The translations under genes and the position numbers were made by a program. From Butyrivibrio sp. (lineage in GTDB: Bacteria > Bacillota_A > Clostridia > Lachnospirales > Lachnospiraceae), in NCBI RefSeq assembly GCF_024699075.1, contig NZ_JAILQF010000225.1, forward strand, positions 1 through 5,211: DNA of 5,211 nt, written 5' to 3'. Shown here piece after piece: positions 1 to 5,211 of this stretch (its first letter is position 1; each line of letters begins with the position of its first letter). Below the pieces are notes generated by a model. It made no database searches. It worked only from the letters and a program-made list of their open reading frames with translations, and had not been told where the DNA came from.

Positions 1-32
1 CCAATTTTCATCTCATGATATATCTTAACACT

Positions 33-63
33 AAAAAGGCCATACCTTAAATGAAGTATGGCC
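33..63 (-). terminator. Intrinsic terminator of prmA
   Basis: Read on the minus strand, an 8-bp perfect stem (GGCCATAC/GTATGGCC, plus-strand arms 38-45 and 56-63) is followed at once by five T residues (plus-strand A33-A37). Two further TT/AA pairs can form inside the stem past one bulged base. It begins 16 nt after the prmA stop codon, so it is the expected end of the prmA transcript and separates it from whatever lies beyond position 1. Confidence 0.9.
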
Positions 64-79
64 ATGTAAAAACTGTCAT

Positions 80-1153
80 TTATGCTTTTCTGGATGTAAC
101 AGATACCCAGTCTCCCTGGTGTATCATCTCAATATCTGTAAAGCCTGCTGCTCTGTGGGCAGCTGCAACCTCTTCTCCTTTTTCATTCATGATACCGGAT
201 GTGATAAATACTGCACCCTTCTTCATGAACTGACCTATTACAGGAGCAAGCGGTACCAGAACTACAGGAAGGATATTAGCAAGAACAACATCATACTTTT
301 CGTATCCGACCTCATCCTGTACCTTCTTATCATCAATGATATTGCCGATGATAAGCTTAAGGTTCTTATCTGTATATCCGTTAGCTTCAAGGTTTTCTGC
401 TATAGCAGGAATTGCACCCTTATCAAGGTCTGTTCCTACGCAGTGGCCGGCGCCATACATAAGAGCCAGAATTGAAAGTACACCACTTCCTGTTCCTACA
501 TCAAGTACTTCACATCCTGGAGTTATATACTTAGAAAGCTGATGAATACAAAGCTGTGTAGATTCATGGAGACCTGTTCCAAATGCTGTTCCAGGATCTA
601 TATGGAATATCTTGTCTGTCTTTTCAAGATCCTCTTTGGATGGTTCTTCCCAGGAAGGAATAATAAGAACATCATCTACGATGAACTTGTGGAAATACTG
701 CTTCCAGTTATTCATCCAGTCTATATCTTCAGTAACATCAACAGAGATAGTGCCATCTCCTATATCCATGTACTGACTGATTCCATCAAGTATCTGCCTT
801 ATCTCTTTTTGAAGCTGCTCAGGAGTCTTTTTGACCTGCTTACCACCTGCAGCTTCCATCTGATAAGATACATCACCTGTTCCATCAGATGCAGATGTAT
901 CCTCGGCATCCTCGTCCGGTATTGTAACTGTCAGAGTATTATCATCTGCAAGCTCTGCAAAGAAATTAAGATACGCGATTCCATCATCCTCCTGCTCCGG
1001 AACAACATCTACGAACAGCTGTTCCTTCTCTGCAGCTGTAAGCGGCACCTTATCTTCTATCTGCGCACCTGTAAGGCCTATATCAACCATCTCGCTGATA
1101 ATGACATCTTCAGCCTCTTCATTTGTGCGAATTCTAAACCTCATCCATTTCAT
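80..1153 (-). CDS. prmA: Ribosomal protein L11 methyltransferase (PrmA)
   Basis: The 357-residue product should be the cytoplasmic SAM-dependent enzyme that methylates amino groups of ribosomal protein L11. Visible hallmarks are the N-terminal MKWMRFRI start typical of the family, DWMNNWKQYF (145-154), DPGTAFGTGLHEST (186-199, family signature before the catalytic fold), the SAM-binding motif LDVGTGSGVLS (217-227), ANILPVVL (292-299, the family's N-x-L-type loop) and a C-terminal GDWVSVTSRK. The N-terminal substrate-recognition domain is about residues 1-140 and the Rossmann methyltransferase domain about 180-357. The start is supported by TGAGG (plus-strand 1163-1167) 9 nt upstream and by the conserved MKW; the internal Met4 has no ribosome-binding site. 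It is longer than usual (about 250-315 residues) because of an acidic, Ser/Gly-rich insertion around residues 78-110. It is followed by a terminator and preceded by its own candidate promoter. Confidence 0.95.
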   Translation of the reverse strand: MKWMRFRIRTNEEAEDVIISEMVDIGLTGAQIEDKVPLTAAEKEQLFVDVVPEQEDDGIAYLNFFAELADDNTLTVTIPDEDAEDTSASDGTGDVSYQMEAAGGKQVKKTPEQLQKEIRQILDGISQYMDIGDGTISVDVTEDIDWMNNWKQYFHKFIVDDVLIIPSWEEPSKEDLEKTDKIFHIDPGTAFGTGLHESTQLCIHQLSKYITPGCEVLDVGTGSGVLSILALMYGAGHCVGTDLDKGAIPAIAENLEANGYTDKNLKLIIGNIIDDKKVQDEVGYEKYDVVLANILPVVLVPLAPVIGQFMKKGAVFITSGIMNEKGEEVAAAHRAAGFTDIEMIHQGDWVSVTSRKA

Positions 1154-1227
1154 ACGTTAAAACCTCATCTAAAACCTGTTACGTGTCATTAAGACTAATT
1201 CTGACAAAAAAGCCTTCTTCTCAGCCC

Positions 1228-1256
1228 ATTTTAACGCACAACAAACGATAATGCAA
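1228..1256 (-). promoter_or_regulatory. Candidate prmA promoter
   Basis: On the minus strand a -35-like TTGCAT (plus-strand 1251-1256) and a -10-like TAAAAT (1228-1233, five of six consensus bases) are separated by 17 bp. The -35 matches only TTG. Transcription would start near 1221, giving a leader of roughly 70 nt before the prmA start. No convincing terminator separates this point from the membrane-protein gene upstream, so read-through from that gene is also possible. Confidence 0.4.
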
Positions 1257-1278
1257 AGTTTGAAGATGTTCGTATATA

Positions 1279-1362
1279 TCAACCTGCCATATTACCGGAA
1301 TATGGATTATTCATACCGAGTCAACCTGCCATGTTGCCGGGATATGGATTATTCATACCGGC
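1279..1362 (-). repeat. 42-bp tandem duplication spanning the stop codon of the membrane-protein gene
   Basis: Units 1279-1320 and 1321-1362 are directly adjacent and match at 37 of 42 positions (differences at unit positions 13, 16, 21, 41 and 42). The unit at 1321-1362 encodes the last 13 residues of the membrane protein (AGMNNPYPGNMAG) plus its TGA stop. The unit at 1279-1320 lies just after that stop, in the same frame, and would encode LGMNNPYSGNMAG plus another TGA. Two of the four changed codons are synonymous (GGC/GGT, AAC/AAT). Confidence 0.95.
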
Positions 1363-2265
1363 ATTACCAATCTCGTTTCCGGCACGCTTGCAAAGTTCCC
1401 TGAACTTACCTGAAAGTCTGCTGAGCTTGCCATATAAGTCAAATGATATCACAGTTGTAGGTGCAACCTGCATGTATGAGCTCATCATTCTTACAAGGAT
1501 ATAGCTGTCTATAAATGCATATCTTACAACGCAGCCAACTATGACACCCACAACAAATCCTATAAAAGTAAACCAGCCAAGAGCCTTGAACAATAATACA
1601 AATAAATAAACAGGTAATATACTTGCTACTACTGTTCCGATTATCACAATAAGAGATACCTTGGCTGCATCCTTGAGGATTGTCTTCCAGTTCTGAAAAT
1701 AGATAACTACGCCATCTGCTGCGCTTTTGAATGCACTCTGCTGATTGTTATAAAACGTGTAGCCAAGGCAGCATTCATCTACATATCCAAGTCCGATTCT
1801 GATAAGGCTCTTGGCAAATCCCGCTATTATGCTCATTCCGGGAACAAAATCAAGGAAGCTCTCCACCTTGCCTACTGCACTTTGAAGCTGGTTAACAGCC
1901 CCGCTTACAAGTCTGTCAAGAACAAAATAAATGTTGCTTGTAGCAAATCTTGACTTAACCATTCTGATTCCATAGTTTACTTCATCTGCAGGTACCTGAC
2001 CGGTTCTGAAGGTTTCAGCGATTACTGCAACATGCCCTGCTTTAACAAGATATCCAAAATAGGTGTTTATTATGTAGCTTATAAGCAGTGTTCCTGCAAA
2101 CCAGATTAAAAGTCCGATCACTCCAACTTCTTCACTTTCCATCAGCACGCTTATCCCCATGACTATCGCGAACAGAATGATTGACAAAAGTACCGTAGCC
2201 AAACCCATTCCCAGCTTTATCCATGCAAATTTCAGTGTCTTAGTGTATACTTCGTTAGCTTTCAT
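1321..2265 (-). CDS. Multi-pass membrane protein of unknown function
   Basis: I do not recognise a named family. The 314-residue product has strongly hydrophobic stretches at about 17-42, 47-74, 203-228 and 231-257, with a weaker one near 141-160, so it is probably an integral membrane protein with four or five helices. The middle part (about 80-200) is amphipathic and includes GYVDECCLGYTFYN (160-173), with paired cysteines 165-166. The C-terminus is a basic segment (KFRELCKR, 287-294) followed by a Gly/Asn/Pro-rich tail ending MNNPYPGNMAG. The start was set at the ATG 14 codons inside the longest frame because AAGGAGGA (plus-strand 2271-2278) stands 5 nt upstream; the longer start has no such site. 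It is divergent from the response-regulator gene and could be a target or accessory of that system, which is inference only. The end of the gene is tandemly duplicated just downstream. Confidence 0.8.
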   Translation of the reverse strand: MKANEVYTKTLKFAWIKLGMGLATVLLSIILFAIVMGISVLMESEEVGVIGLLIWFAGTLLISYIINTYFGYLVKAGHVAVIAETFRTGQVPADEVNYGIRMVKSRFATSNIYFVLDRLVSGAVNQLQSAVGKVESFLDFVPGMSIIAGFAKSLIRIGLGYVDECCLGYTFYNNQQSAFKSAADGVVIYFQNWKTILKDAAKVSLIVIIGTVVASILPVYLFVLLFKALGWFTFIGFVVGVIVGCVVRYAFIDSYILVRMMSSYMQVAPTTVISFDLYGKLSRLSGKFRELCKRAGNEIGNAGMNNPYPGNMAG

Positions 2266-2270
2266 ACTCT

Positions 2271-2278
2271 TCCTCCTT
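2271..2278 (-). promoter_or_regulatory. Ribosome-binding site deciding the membrane-protein start
   Basis: AAGGAGGA on the minus strand, 5 nt before the ATG at 2265, is a near-perfect Shine-Dalgarno sequence. It selects this start over the in-frame ATG at 2307, which would add 14 polar, basic residues. Confidence 0.85.
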
Positions 2279-2306
2279 GTTCTACTGTTTTCATACTTGT
2301 AGTACA

Positions 2307-2327
2307 TTTATGCATCCATTTTATGCA
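2307..2327. repeat. Short direct repeat TTTATGCA in the divergent intergenic region
   Basis: TTTATGCA occurs at 2307-2314 and 2320-2327, a 13-bp period. On the minus strand the two copies read TGCATAAA and lie about 19 bp and less downstream of a TTGAAA (plus-strand 2332-2337), so they may contribute -10-like sequence for the membrane-protein gene, or be a regulator half-site pair. The spacing is shorter than the approximately 21-bp period typical of LytTR-type direct repeats, so assignment to the adjacent regulator is not supported. Confidence 0.35.
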
Positions 2328-2363
2328 GATATTTCAATGTATATTCTATTTTTTCGTAAGTGG

Positions 2364-2391
2364 TTGAAAATCCGGTGCGAACGGTTATAAT
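2364..2391 (+). promoter_or_regulatory. Promoter of the response regulator-kinase operon
   Basis: TTGAAA (2364-2369) and a perfect TATAAT (2386-2391) are separated by 16 bp, matching a housekeeping sigma-A-type promoter. Transcription would start near 2398, leaving a short leader of about 35 nt before the regulator ATG. It lies between two divergent genes and is the only strong promoter seen for the two-component pair. Confidence 0.75.
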
Positions 2392-2432
2392 ATTACTGTT
2401 TATCTTAGGTTTTTCTTATACAGGGACTAAAT

Positions 2433-3128
2433 ATGCGGGTAGCAATACTTGATGACGAACAGATATTCGTCGACAGCTTATACAAATTATTGTGGAAAGA
2501 AATGAACTTTGAGCTTTTCACTTATACTGATCCCAATAAGCTTCTTGAGGATTATTCACTTGGCAAAAGATTCGATATTATCTTTTGCGATGTTATCATG
2601 GAGCTATTTAACGGAATCGAAGTTGGCAAGAAGATCCGTACCTATGATTCGACCTGCTTCATTATATATCTGACAAGCGACCTTTCTTCCGCTCCCAAAG
2701 GCTACGAAGTCAATGCTTTCAGATATCTGATAAAACCTATTGATGAAAAATCTCTGTCAGACACCCTTGAAAGCATCCGGAAAGAAATTCGCTGTAAGAA
2801 AAAGCGCTTACTTCGTATCGATGCATCATTTGGATCAATGATTCTAAACACTGCTGATATTCTCTATATAGAAGCCAACAACAAGGATACAGCTGTTTAT
2901 ACGGATGATGATTCTATAACTGTCAGAAAGAACCTGACTGATTTTGAAGAAGAACTTTCCGGGCAGCATTTCTGCAGAATACACCGCAGCATTCTTGTTA
3001 ATCTCGAGAGAATCTCGCAGTATGATTCCTCACACATAACACTTGATAATGGAAACACACTGTCTCTTAGCAGGCGCAGATACAAAGACTTTGAATCTGC
3101 CTTCAATGCATTTATTTCAGGAGAATAA
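2433..3128 (+). CDS. LytTR-family response regulator (AgrA/ComE-like)
   Basis: The 231-residue cytoplasmic DNA-binding regulator should be phosphorylated by the downstream histidine kinase. Residues 1-120 form a receiver domain: acidic pair D7-D8, phosphoacceptor D53 in DIIFCDVIM, T81 and the K101-P102 pair, all key residues present. Residues about 125-228 form a LytTR DNA-binding domain, with the family's hallmark FCRIHRSILVNLERI (180-194) and SRRRYKDF (213-220). Length is typical of the AgrA/ComE/VirR class. The start follows a modest AGGGA (2422-2426) 6 nt upstream and a strong promoter. LytTR regulators usually bind direct repeats in promoters of bacteriocin, virulence, quorum-sensing or membrane-stress genes; the actual targets here are not determinable, though the divergent membrane-protein promoter is close. 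The kinase gene follows on the same strand after an inserted hairpin-rich segment. Confidence 0.93.
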   Translation: MRVAILDDEQIFVDSLYKLLWKEMNFELFTYTDPNKLLEDYSLGKRFDIIFCDVIMELFNGIEVGKKIRTYDSTCFIIYLTSDLSSAPKGYEVNAFRYLIKPIDEKSLSDTLESIRKEIRCKKKRLLRIDASFGSMILNTADILYIEANNKDTAVYTDDDSITVRKNLTDFEEELSGQHFCRIHRSILVNLERISQYDSSHITLDNGNTLSLSRRRYKDFESAFNAFISGE

Positions 3129-3141
3129 GTACGAGGTTAAA

Positions 3142-3164
3142 TTTGAAAGTGTTCCACTTTCAAA
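3142..3164. repeat. Perfect 10-bp hairpin in the regulator-kinase gap
   Basis: TTTGAAAGTG (3142-3151) pairs perfectly with CACTTTCAAA (3155-3164) across a 3-nt loop. It begins 13 nt after the regulator stop codon. There is no T run after either arm, so it is not a standard terminator; it may stabilise or process the bicistronic message, or form one end of the inserted element. Confidence 0.85.
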
Positions 3165-3166
3165 CA

Positions 3167-3223
3167 CAAATTGATGACGCGAGCTCCATCAATTTGAACC
3201 ATTAGTCACTCGCTTTGCTCGCG
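3167..3223 (+). promoter_or_regulatory. Candidate H-type RNA pseudoknot upstream of the kinase ribosome-binding site
   Basis: CAAATTGATG (3167-3176) pairs perfectly with CATCAATTTG (3187-3196), a 10-bp stem with a 10-nt loop. Seven loop bases, CGCGAGC (3178-3184), are perfectly complementary to GCTCGCG (3217-3223). This gives stem lengths of 10 and 7 bp, a 1-nt first loop, a 2-nt junction and a 20-nt last loop, a geometry allowed for H-type pseudoknots. A shorter competing partner, CTCGC (3209-3213), is also present. The second helix ends 4 nt before the kinase GAGG, so it could affect kinase translation. The pairing is seen; the function is inferred. Confidence 0.5.
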
Positions 3224-3227
3224 ACAT

Positions 3228-3231
3228 GAGG
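3228..3231 (+). promoter_or_regulatory. Ribosome-binding site deciding the kinase start
   Basis: GAGG lies 6 nt before the ATG at 3238. The earlier in-frame ATG at 3226 overlaps this site, has no Shine-Dalgarno sequence before it, and is formed across the edge of the putative insertion (AT from the element, G from the flanking repeat). Confidence 0.7.
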
Positions 3232-3237
3232 TTAATT

Positions 3238-4563
3238 ATGAATCTCCATATCATTGATCTTTTTGGCCCTTATGTAATTGCCGCAATTTCAAATGCTATA
3301 GCCTGCACTGAACTTATATTGCTCCTCCAGTACTTCTGTGGGGGGCATCTTAATATTTCAGGAAAAAGGCTGTATCTGCTCTTCCCGTCCTATTTTCTTG
3401 TTTTATTTATAACGAATATTTTCATACCAATACCATCACTTTATATGATCATGGTCCTTGCAATGGTATATCTGACTATTCTGGGACTTAGTTCACTTAA
3501 GCTTACGGATGTTCTTTTGACCATTCCGACTTTTTTCTTATATACCGTTTTTTCAATAATGCCGTCATATATTTTCACGACAGTATTCCCGTATGTGGAT
3601 GATTCATTTTCCTGCTTTTACCTGACACTGAAACTCTCTGATGTCATTACAGACCTGACTATCATGCTGATTCTTGTGACAATACACATCATTTCCCAAA
3701 AGAAAGGACTGGTCTTTCATATTACGTTAAGAGAAATCGCGCTGGCAATGATACTGTTCTGCCTTACAATGCTGATACTGGCGCTGTGTGCTATGTTATT
3801 CGCAACAAGCGACTTTTTGGGACTTGCTGATATGTTCTGGAGGTTCTTCCTGCCTATAGCATATGTCAGCTGCATTGTATTCTATATTTACAGTTTGTTT
3901 GAAAAAAGAATCCGTCTTGAGAATGAGACGCTTGCAAGAATTCATATGACCTATCTGCAGACTCAGCTGGACGCTATGAAGAACCTCCAGCTGCAAGAAG
4001 ATGAGATCAGGAAAAAGAGACATGATCTCAAAAAACATATGGCAATAATCGAAACACTGGCTGAAGACGGTAATTACAATGAAATCAAAAAATATACCAA
4101 AGATCTTACTGCCAGCCTTCCTGCCGCTCCTGCTCCTATTAGCGGCAATAATATTGCTGATATAATCCTGACCAGCAGAATTGAGATTGCAAACAAAAAG
4201 GGCATTACCTTTAACTATGAAGGATCATTGGCAGGGCTTACCGATATGCCTGCCCCTGATATATGCTCCATTCTTGCCAATGCTCTTGATAATGCGCTGG
4301 AAGCCTGTGAAAACATTGAAAATCCTTATATTAATGTCAAGGCAGTCAGAACGCGCAACTTTACTACTATTTCCGTAGTCAATCCTGTGCTTGTACAGCG
4401 CCATATACGCGGAAATCTTATTTCCACGACCAAAAAGGATAAGGTAAGTCACGGTTATGGTCTTAAAATCATTCAGGAGCTTGCAGGTAAATATCATGGC
4501 AAATGCCTCATCTCCTGCAGTAAAGTAGAATTCAGCTTAAGAGTCCAATTACAGAACCCGTGA
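3238..4563 (+). CDS. Membrane sensor histidine kinase, HPK10/AgrC-like
   Basis: The 441-residue membrane kinase is the expected partner of the upstream LytTR regulator. About residues 8-220 form six or seven hydrophobic helices (roughly 10-32, 44-63, 66-86, 91-116, 130-152, 165-191 and 200-221) with almost no extracytoplasmic domain, as in peptide-sensing AgrC/ComD kinases. A short coiled linker (about 225-255) leads to the H-box RHDLKKH with phosphoacceptor H262. The GHKL ATPase part shows the N-box NALDNALEA (348-356), N382 in VVNP and the G-box HGYGLKII (405-412). The classic D-box is not evident, as is usual for HPK10 enzymes. The start is set by GAGG 6 nt upstream; a start at 3226 would add MRLI. 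Co-transcription with the regulator is likely, but the 109-nt gap carries an inserted hairpin segment that may alter expression. The signal is unknown because no AgrB or AgrD-like gene is visible. Confidence 0.92.
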   Translation: MNLHIIDLFGPYVIAAISNAIACTELILLLQYFCGGHLNISGKRLYLLFPSYFLVLFITNIFIPIPSLYMIMVLAMVYLTILGLSSLKLTDVLLTIPTFFLYTVFSIMPSYIFTTVFPYVDDSFSCFYLTLKLSDVITDLTIMLILVTIHIISQKKGLVFHITLREIALAMILFCLTMLILALCAMLFATSDFLGLADMFWRFFLPIAYVSCIVFYIYSLFEKRIRLENETLARIHMTYLQTQLDAMKNLQLQEDEIRKKRHDLKKHMAIIETLAEDGNYNEIKKYTKDLTASLPAAPAPISGNNIADIILTSRIEIANKKGITFNYEGSLAGLTDMPAPDICSILANALDNALEACENIENPYINVKAVRTRNFTTISVVNPVLVQRHIRGNLISTTKKDKVSHGYGLKIIQELAGKYHGKCLISCSKVEFSLRVQLQNP

Positions 4564-4570
4564 AGCTATT

Positions 4571-4616
4571 AATAACGTAAGGGTGCCGCTATTTTATGCG
4601 ACACCCCATAAAGTTA
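4571..4616. terminator. Hairpin terminator between convergent kinase and dnaJ genes
   Basis: Arms GGGTGCCGC (4581-4589) and GCGACACCC (4598-4606) enclose an 8-nt loop. In minus-strand RNA the central position is a U-G wobble, giving a continuous 9-bp stem followed by an interrupted T-rich tract. In plus-strand RNA the same position is a C-A mismatch and the next bases are not T-rich. Outer segments ATAAC (4572-4576) and GTTAT (4613-4617) can pair weakly. It probably terminates dnaJ mainly and may serve the kinase operon less efficiently. Confidence 0.65.
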
Positions 4617-4619
4617 TCT

Positions 4620-5211
4620 TTATTTATTCCAGAAGCCTTTTTTCTTCTTTTTCTCTTTGCCGTCCTTATCATCAGGTCCGTCAGAAGTAAGTCTTTCAGC
4701 TTCGTTAAGGCTGTCGCCTGTAAGCTCATCAAACTTTGTTAAGAGTTCTTTGGCTTCTTTGGACAGACGTTCAGGAGTCTTAACAACTAAAGTTACATAG
4801 TGGTCACCCCTGATATCCTTATCTCTAAGAGAAGGAACACCCTTACCTCTAAGTCTTATTCTTGCACCAGTCTGAGTTCCGGGCTTTACATCATATACTA
4901 CTCTGCCATCAACTGTATCAATCACGATTGATCCGCCGAGAGCTGCTATAGCATAAGACATATCAACTACTGAGAAAATATCATAATCTTCTCTCTGGAA
5001 TGTAGGATGACTGGATACCAGTACTTCTACAAGAAGATCTCCTCTTGGTCCTCCATTTATTCCAGGTTCACCTTTTTCTCTGATACGTACGCTCTGACCG
5101 TTATCAATTCCGGCAGGAATTGTAACCTTGATAGTCTTACGGCTTGTCTTATAACCTGTTCCGCCGCAATCAGAACATTTATCTTTAATAATCTTGCCGG
5201 TTCCTCCACAT
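4620..5211 (-). CDS. dnaJ: Chaperone protein DnaJ, C-terminal half (gene runs off the window)
   Basis: The frame is open from the window's right edge to TAA at 4620, giving the last 196 residues of the Hsp40 co-chaperone that stimulates DnaK ATPase. The visible part begins inside the zinc-finger domain: [19 protein letters not shown] covers part of the third and all of the fourth CxxCxGxG motif. It continues through the substrate-binding beta domains: [59 protein letters not shown] and [22 protein letters not shown] in sequence blocks typical of DnaJ. The C-terminus is a charged tail with a Lys run ending GFWNK. The J domain, Gly/Phe linker and first zinc motifs lie outside the window. An internal ATG at 4961 is not the start. 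dnaJ is usually next to prmA in Clostridia; here they are about 3.4 kb apart on the same strand. Its promoter is outside the window. Confidence 0.96.
   Translation of the reverse strand, partial: CGGTGKIIKDKCSDCGGTGYKTSRKTIKVTIPAGIDNGQSVRIREKGEPGINGGPRGDLLVEVLVSSHPTFQREDYDIFSVVDMSYAIAALGGSIVIDTVDGRVVYDVKPGTQTGARIRLRGKGVPSLRDKDIRGDHYVTLVVKTPERLSKEAKELLTKFDELTGDSLNEAERLTSDGPDDKDGKEKKKKKGFWNK

Larger units (their letters stand above)
3133..3235. mobile_element. Putative 87-bp MITE-like insertion with 8-bp direct repeats
   Basis: GAGGTTAA occurs at 3133-3140 and again at 3228-3235, flanking 87 bp (3141-3227) that is rich in hairpins and encodes no obvious protein. Deleting the 87 bp and one repeat leaves the regulator stop, four bases (GTAC), then GAGG-TTAATT-ATG, which is a normal tight operon junction with the kinase ribosome-binding site. 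The repeat therefore looks like a target-site duplication of the Shine-Dalgarno site. The element has no clear terminal inverted repeats and no transposase, so it would be non-autonomous; a REP- or MITE-type intergenic repeat is the best inference. Confidence 0.55.

Noticed and set aside
542..1192. 216-codon open frame on the plus strand opposite prmA
   Set aside because: It is the antisense shadow of a well-supported prmA, has a Cys/Ile/Leu-rich composition without a recognisable domain, and no ribosome-binding site was seen before it.
1205..1228. Possible terminator of the membrane-protein gene at the T-rich stretch upstream of prmA
   Set aside because: A run of six T follows GGC on the minus strand, but no stable complementary stem precedes it.
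2266..2307. Upstream start adding 14 residues to the membrane protein
   Set aside because: The added residues are polar and basic, there is no Shine-Dalgarno sequence before 2307, and the strong AAGGAGGA would sit inside the coding region.
2310..2390. 26-codon open frame on the plus strand in the divergent intergenic region (possible small peptide or signal precursor)
   Set aside because: It has no ribosome-binding site and overlaps the -35 and -10 of the regulator promoter, so it would lie upstream of the transcription start.
2266..2432. LytTR-type operator (paired 9-bp direct repeats about 21 bp apart) in the divergent region
   Set aside because: I found only the TTTATGCA repeat with a 13-bp period; nothing with the expected spacing or consensus was visible.
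3142..3164. Hairpin as an intrinsic terminator after the response regulator
   Set aside because: There is no T run after the stem on either strand, and the kinase downstream has no separate promoter that I can see.
4620..4961. Short 113-residue gene starting at the ATG at 4961
   Set aside because: The frame stays open to the window edge and encodes upstream DnaJ zinc-finger and substrate-binding sequence, so this ATG is internal.

Overview
The window looks like a chromosomal segment from an anaerobic, moderately AT-rich Firmicute, most likely a Clostridia/Lachnospiraceae-type organism (Butyrivibrio or Pseudobutyrivibrio would fit). This is inferred from the prmA and dnaJ sequence character, the purine-rich Shine-Dalgarno sites and the AgrC/AgrA-style regulators; no taxonomic search was possible.

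Layout, left to right. A strong intrinsic terminator (33-63) closes prmA, the ribosomal protein L11 methyltransferase gene, on the minus strand (80-1153). A short non-coding gap holds a probable prmA promoter and a 42-bp tandem duplication that repeats the last 14 codons, stop included, of the next gene. That gene (1321-2265, minus) encodes an unrecognised multi-pass membrane protein. A 167-bp divergent intergenic region carries a good sigma-A-type promoter reading right. It drives a LytTR-family response regulator (2433-3128) and a membrane-bound HPK10/AgrC-like histidine kinase (3238-4563). A hairpin terminator lies between the convergent kinase gene and dnaJ, whose C-terminal half (4620 to the window edge, minus) ends the window.

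How the genes relate. In many Clostridia dnaJ is followed directly by prmA in the hrcA-grpE-dnaK-dnaJ heat-shock cluster. Here both are present on the same strand but separated by the membrane-protein gene and the two-component pair. The simplest reading is that this regulatory cassette interrupts an ancestral dnaJ-prmA neighbourhood. The kinase and regulator should form a cognate pair. No AgrB/AgrD-type signal genes are visible, so the signal is unknown; the divergent membrane protein is a natural candidate target or accessory.

The most interesting structure is between regulator and kinase. An 87-bp hairpin-rich segment is flanked by perfect 8-bp direct repeats (GAGGTTAA). Removing the segment plus one repeat restores a tight gene junction with the kinase ribosome-binding site in place. 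This looks like a small non-autonomous element inserted exactly into the kinase Shine-Dalgarno site and duplicating it. The inserted RNA can form a 10-bp hairpin followed by a 7-bp loop-to-downstream helix, a plausible H-type pseudoknot ending 4 nt before that ribosome-binding site.
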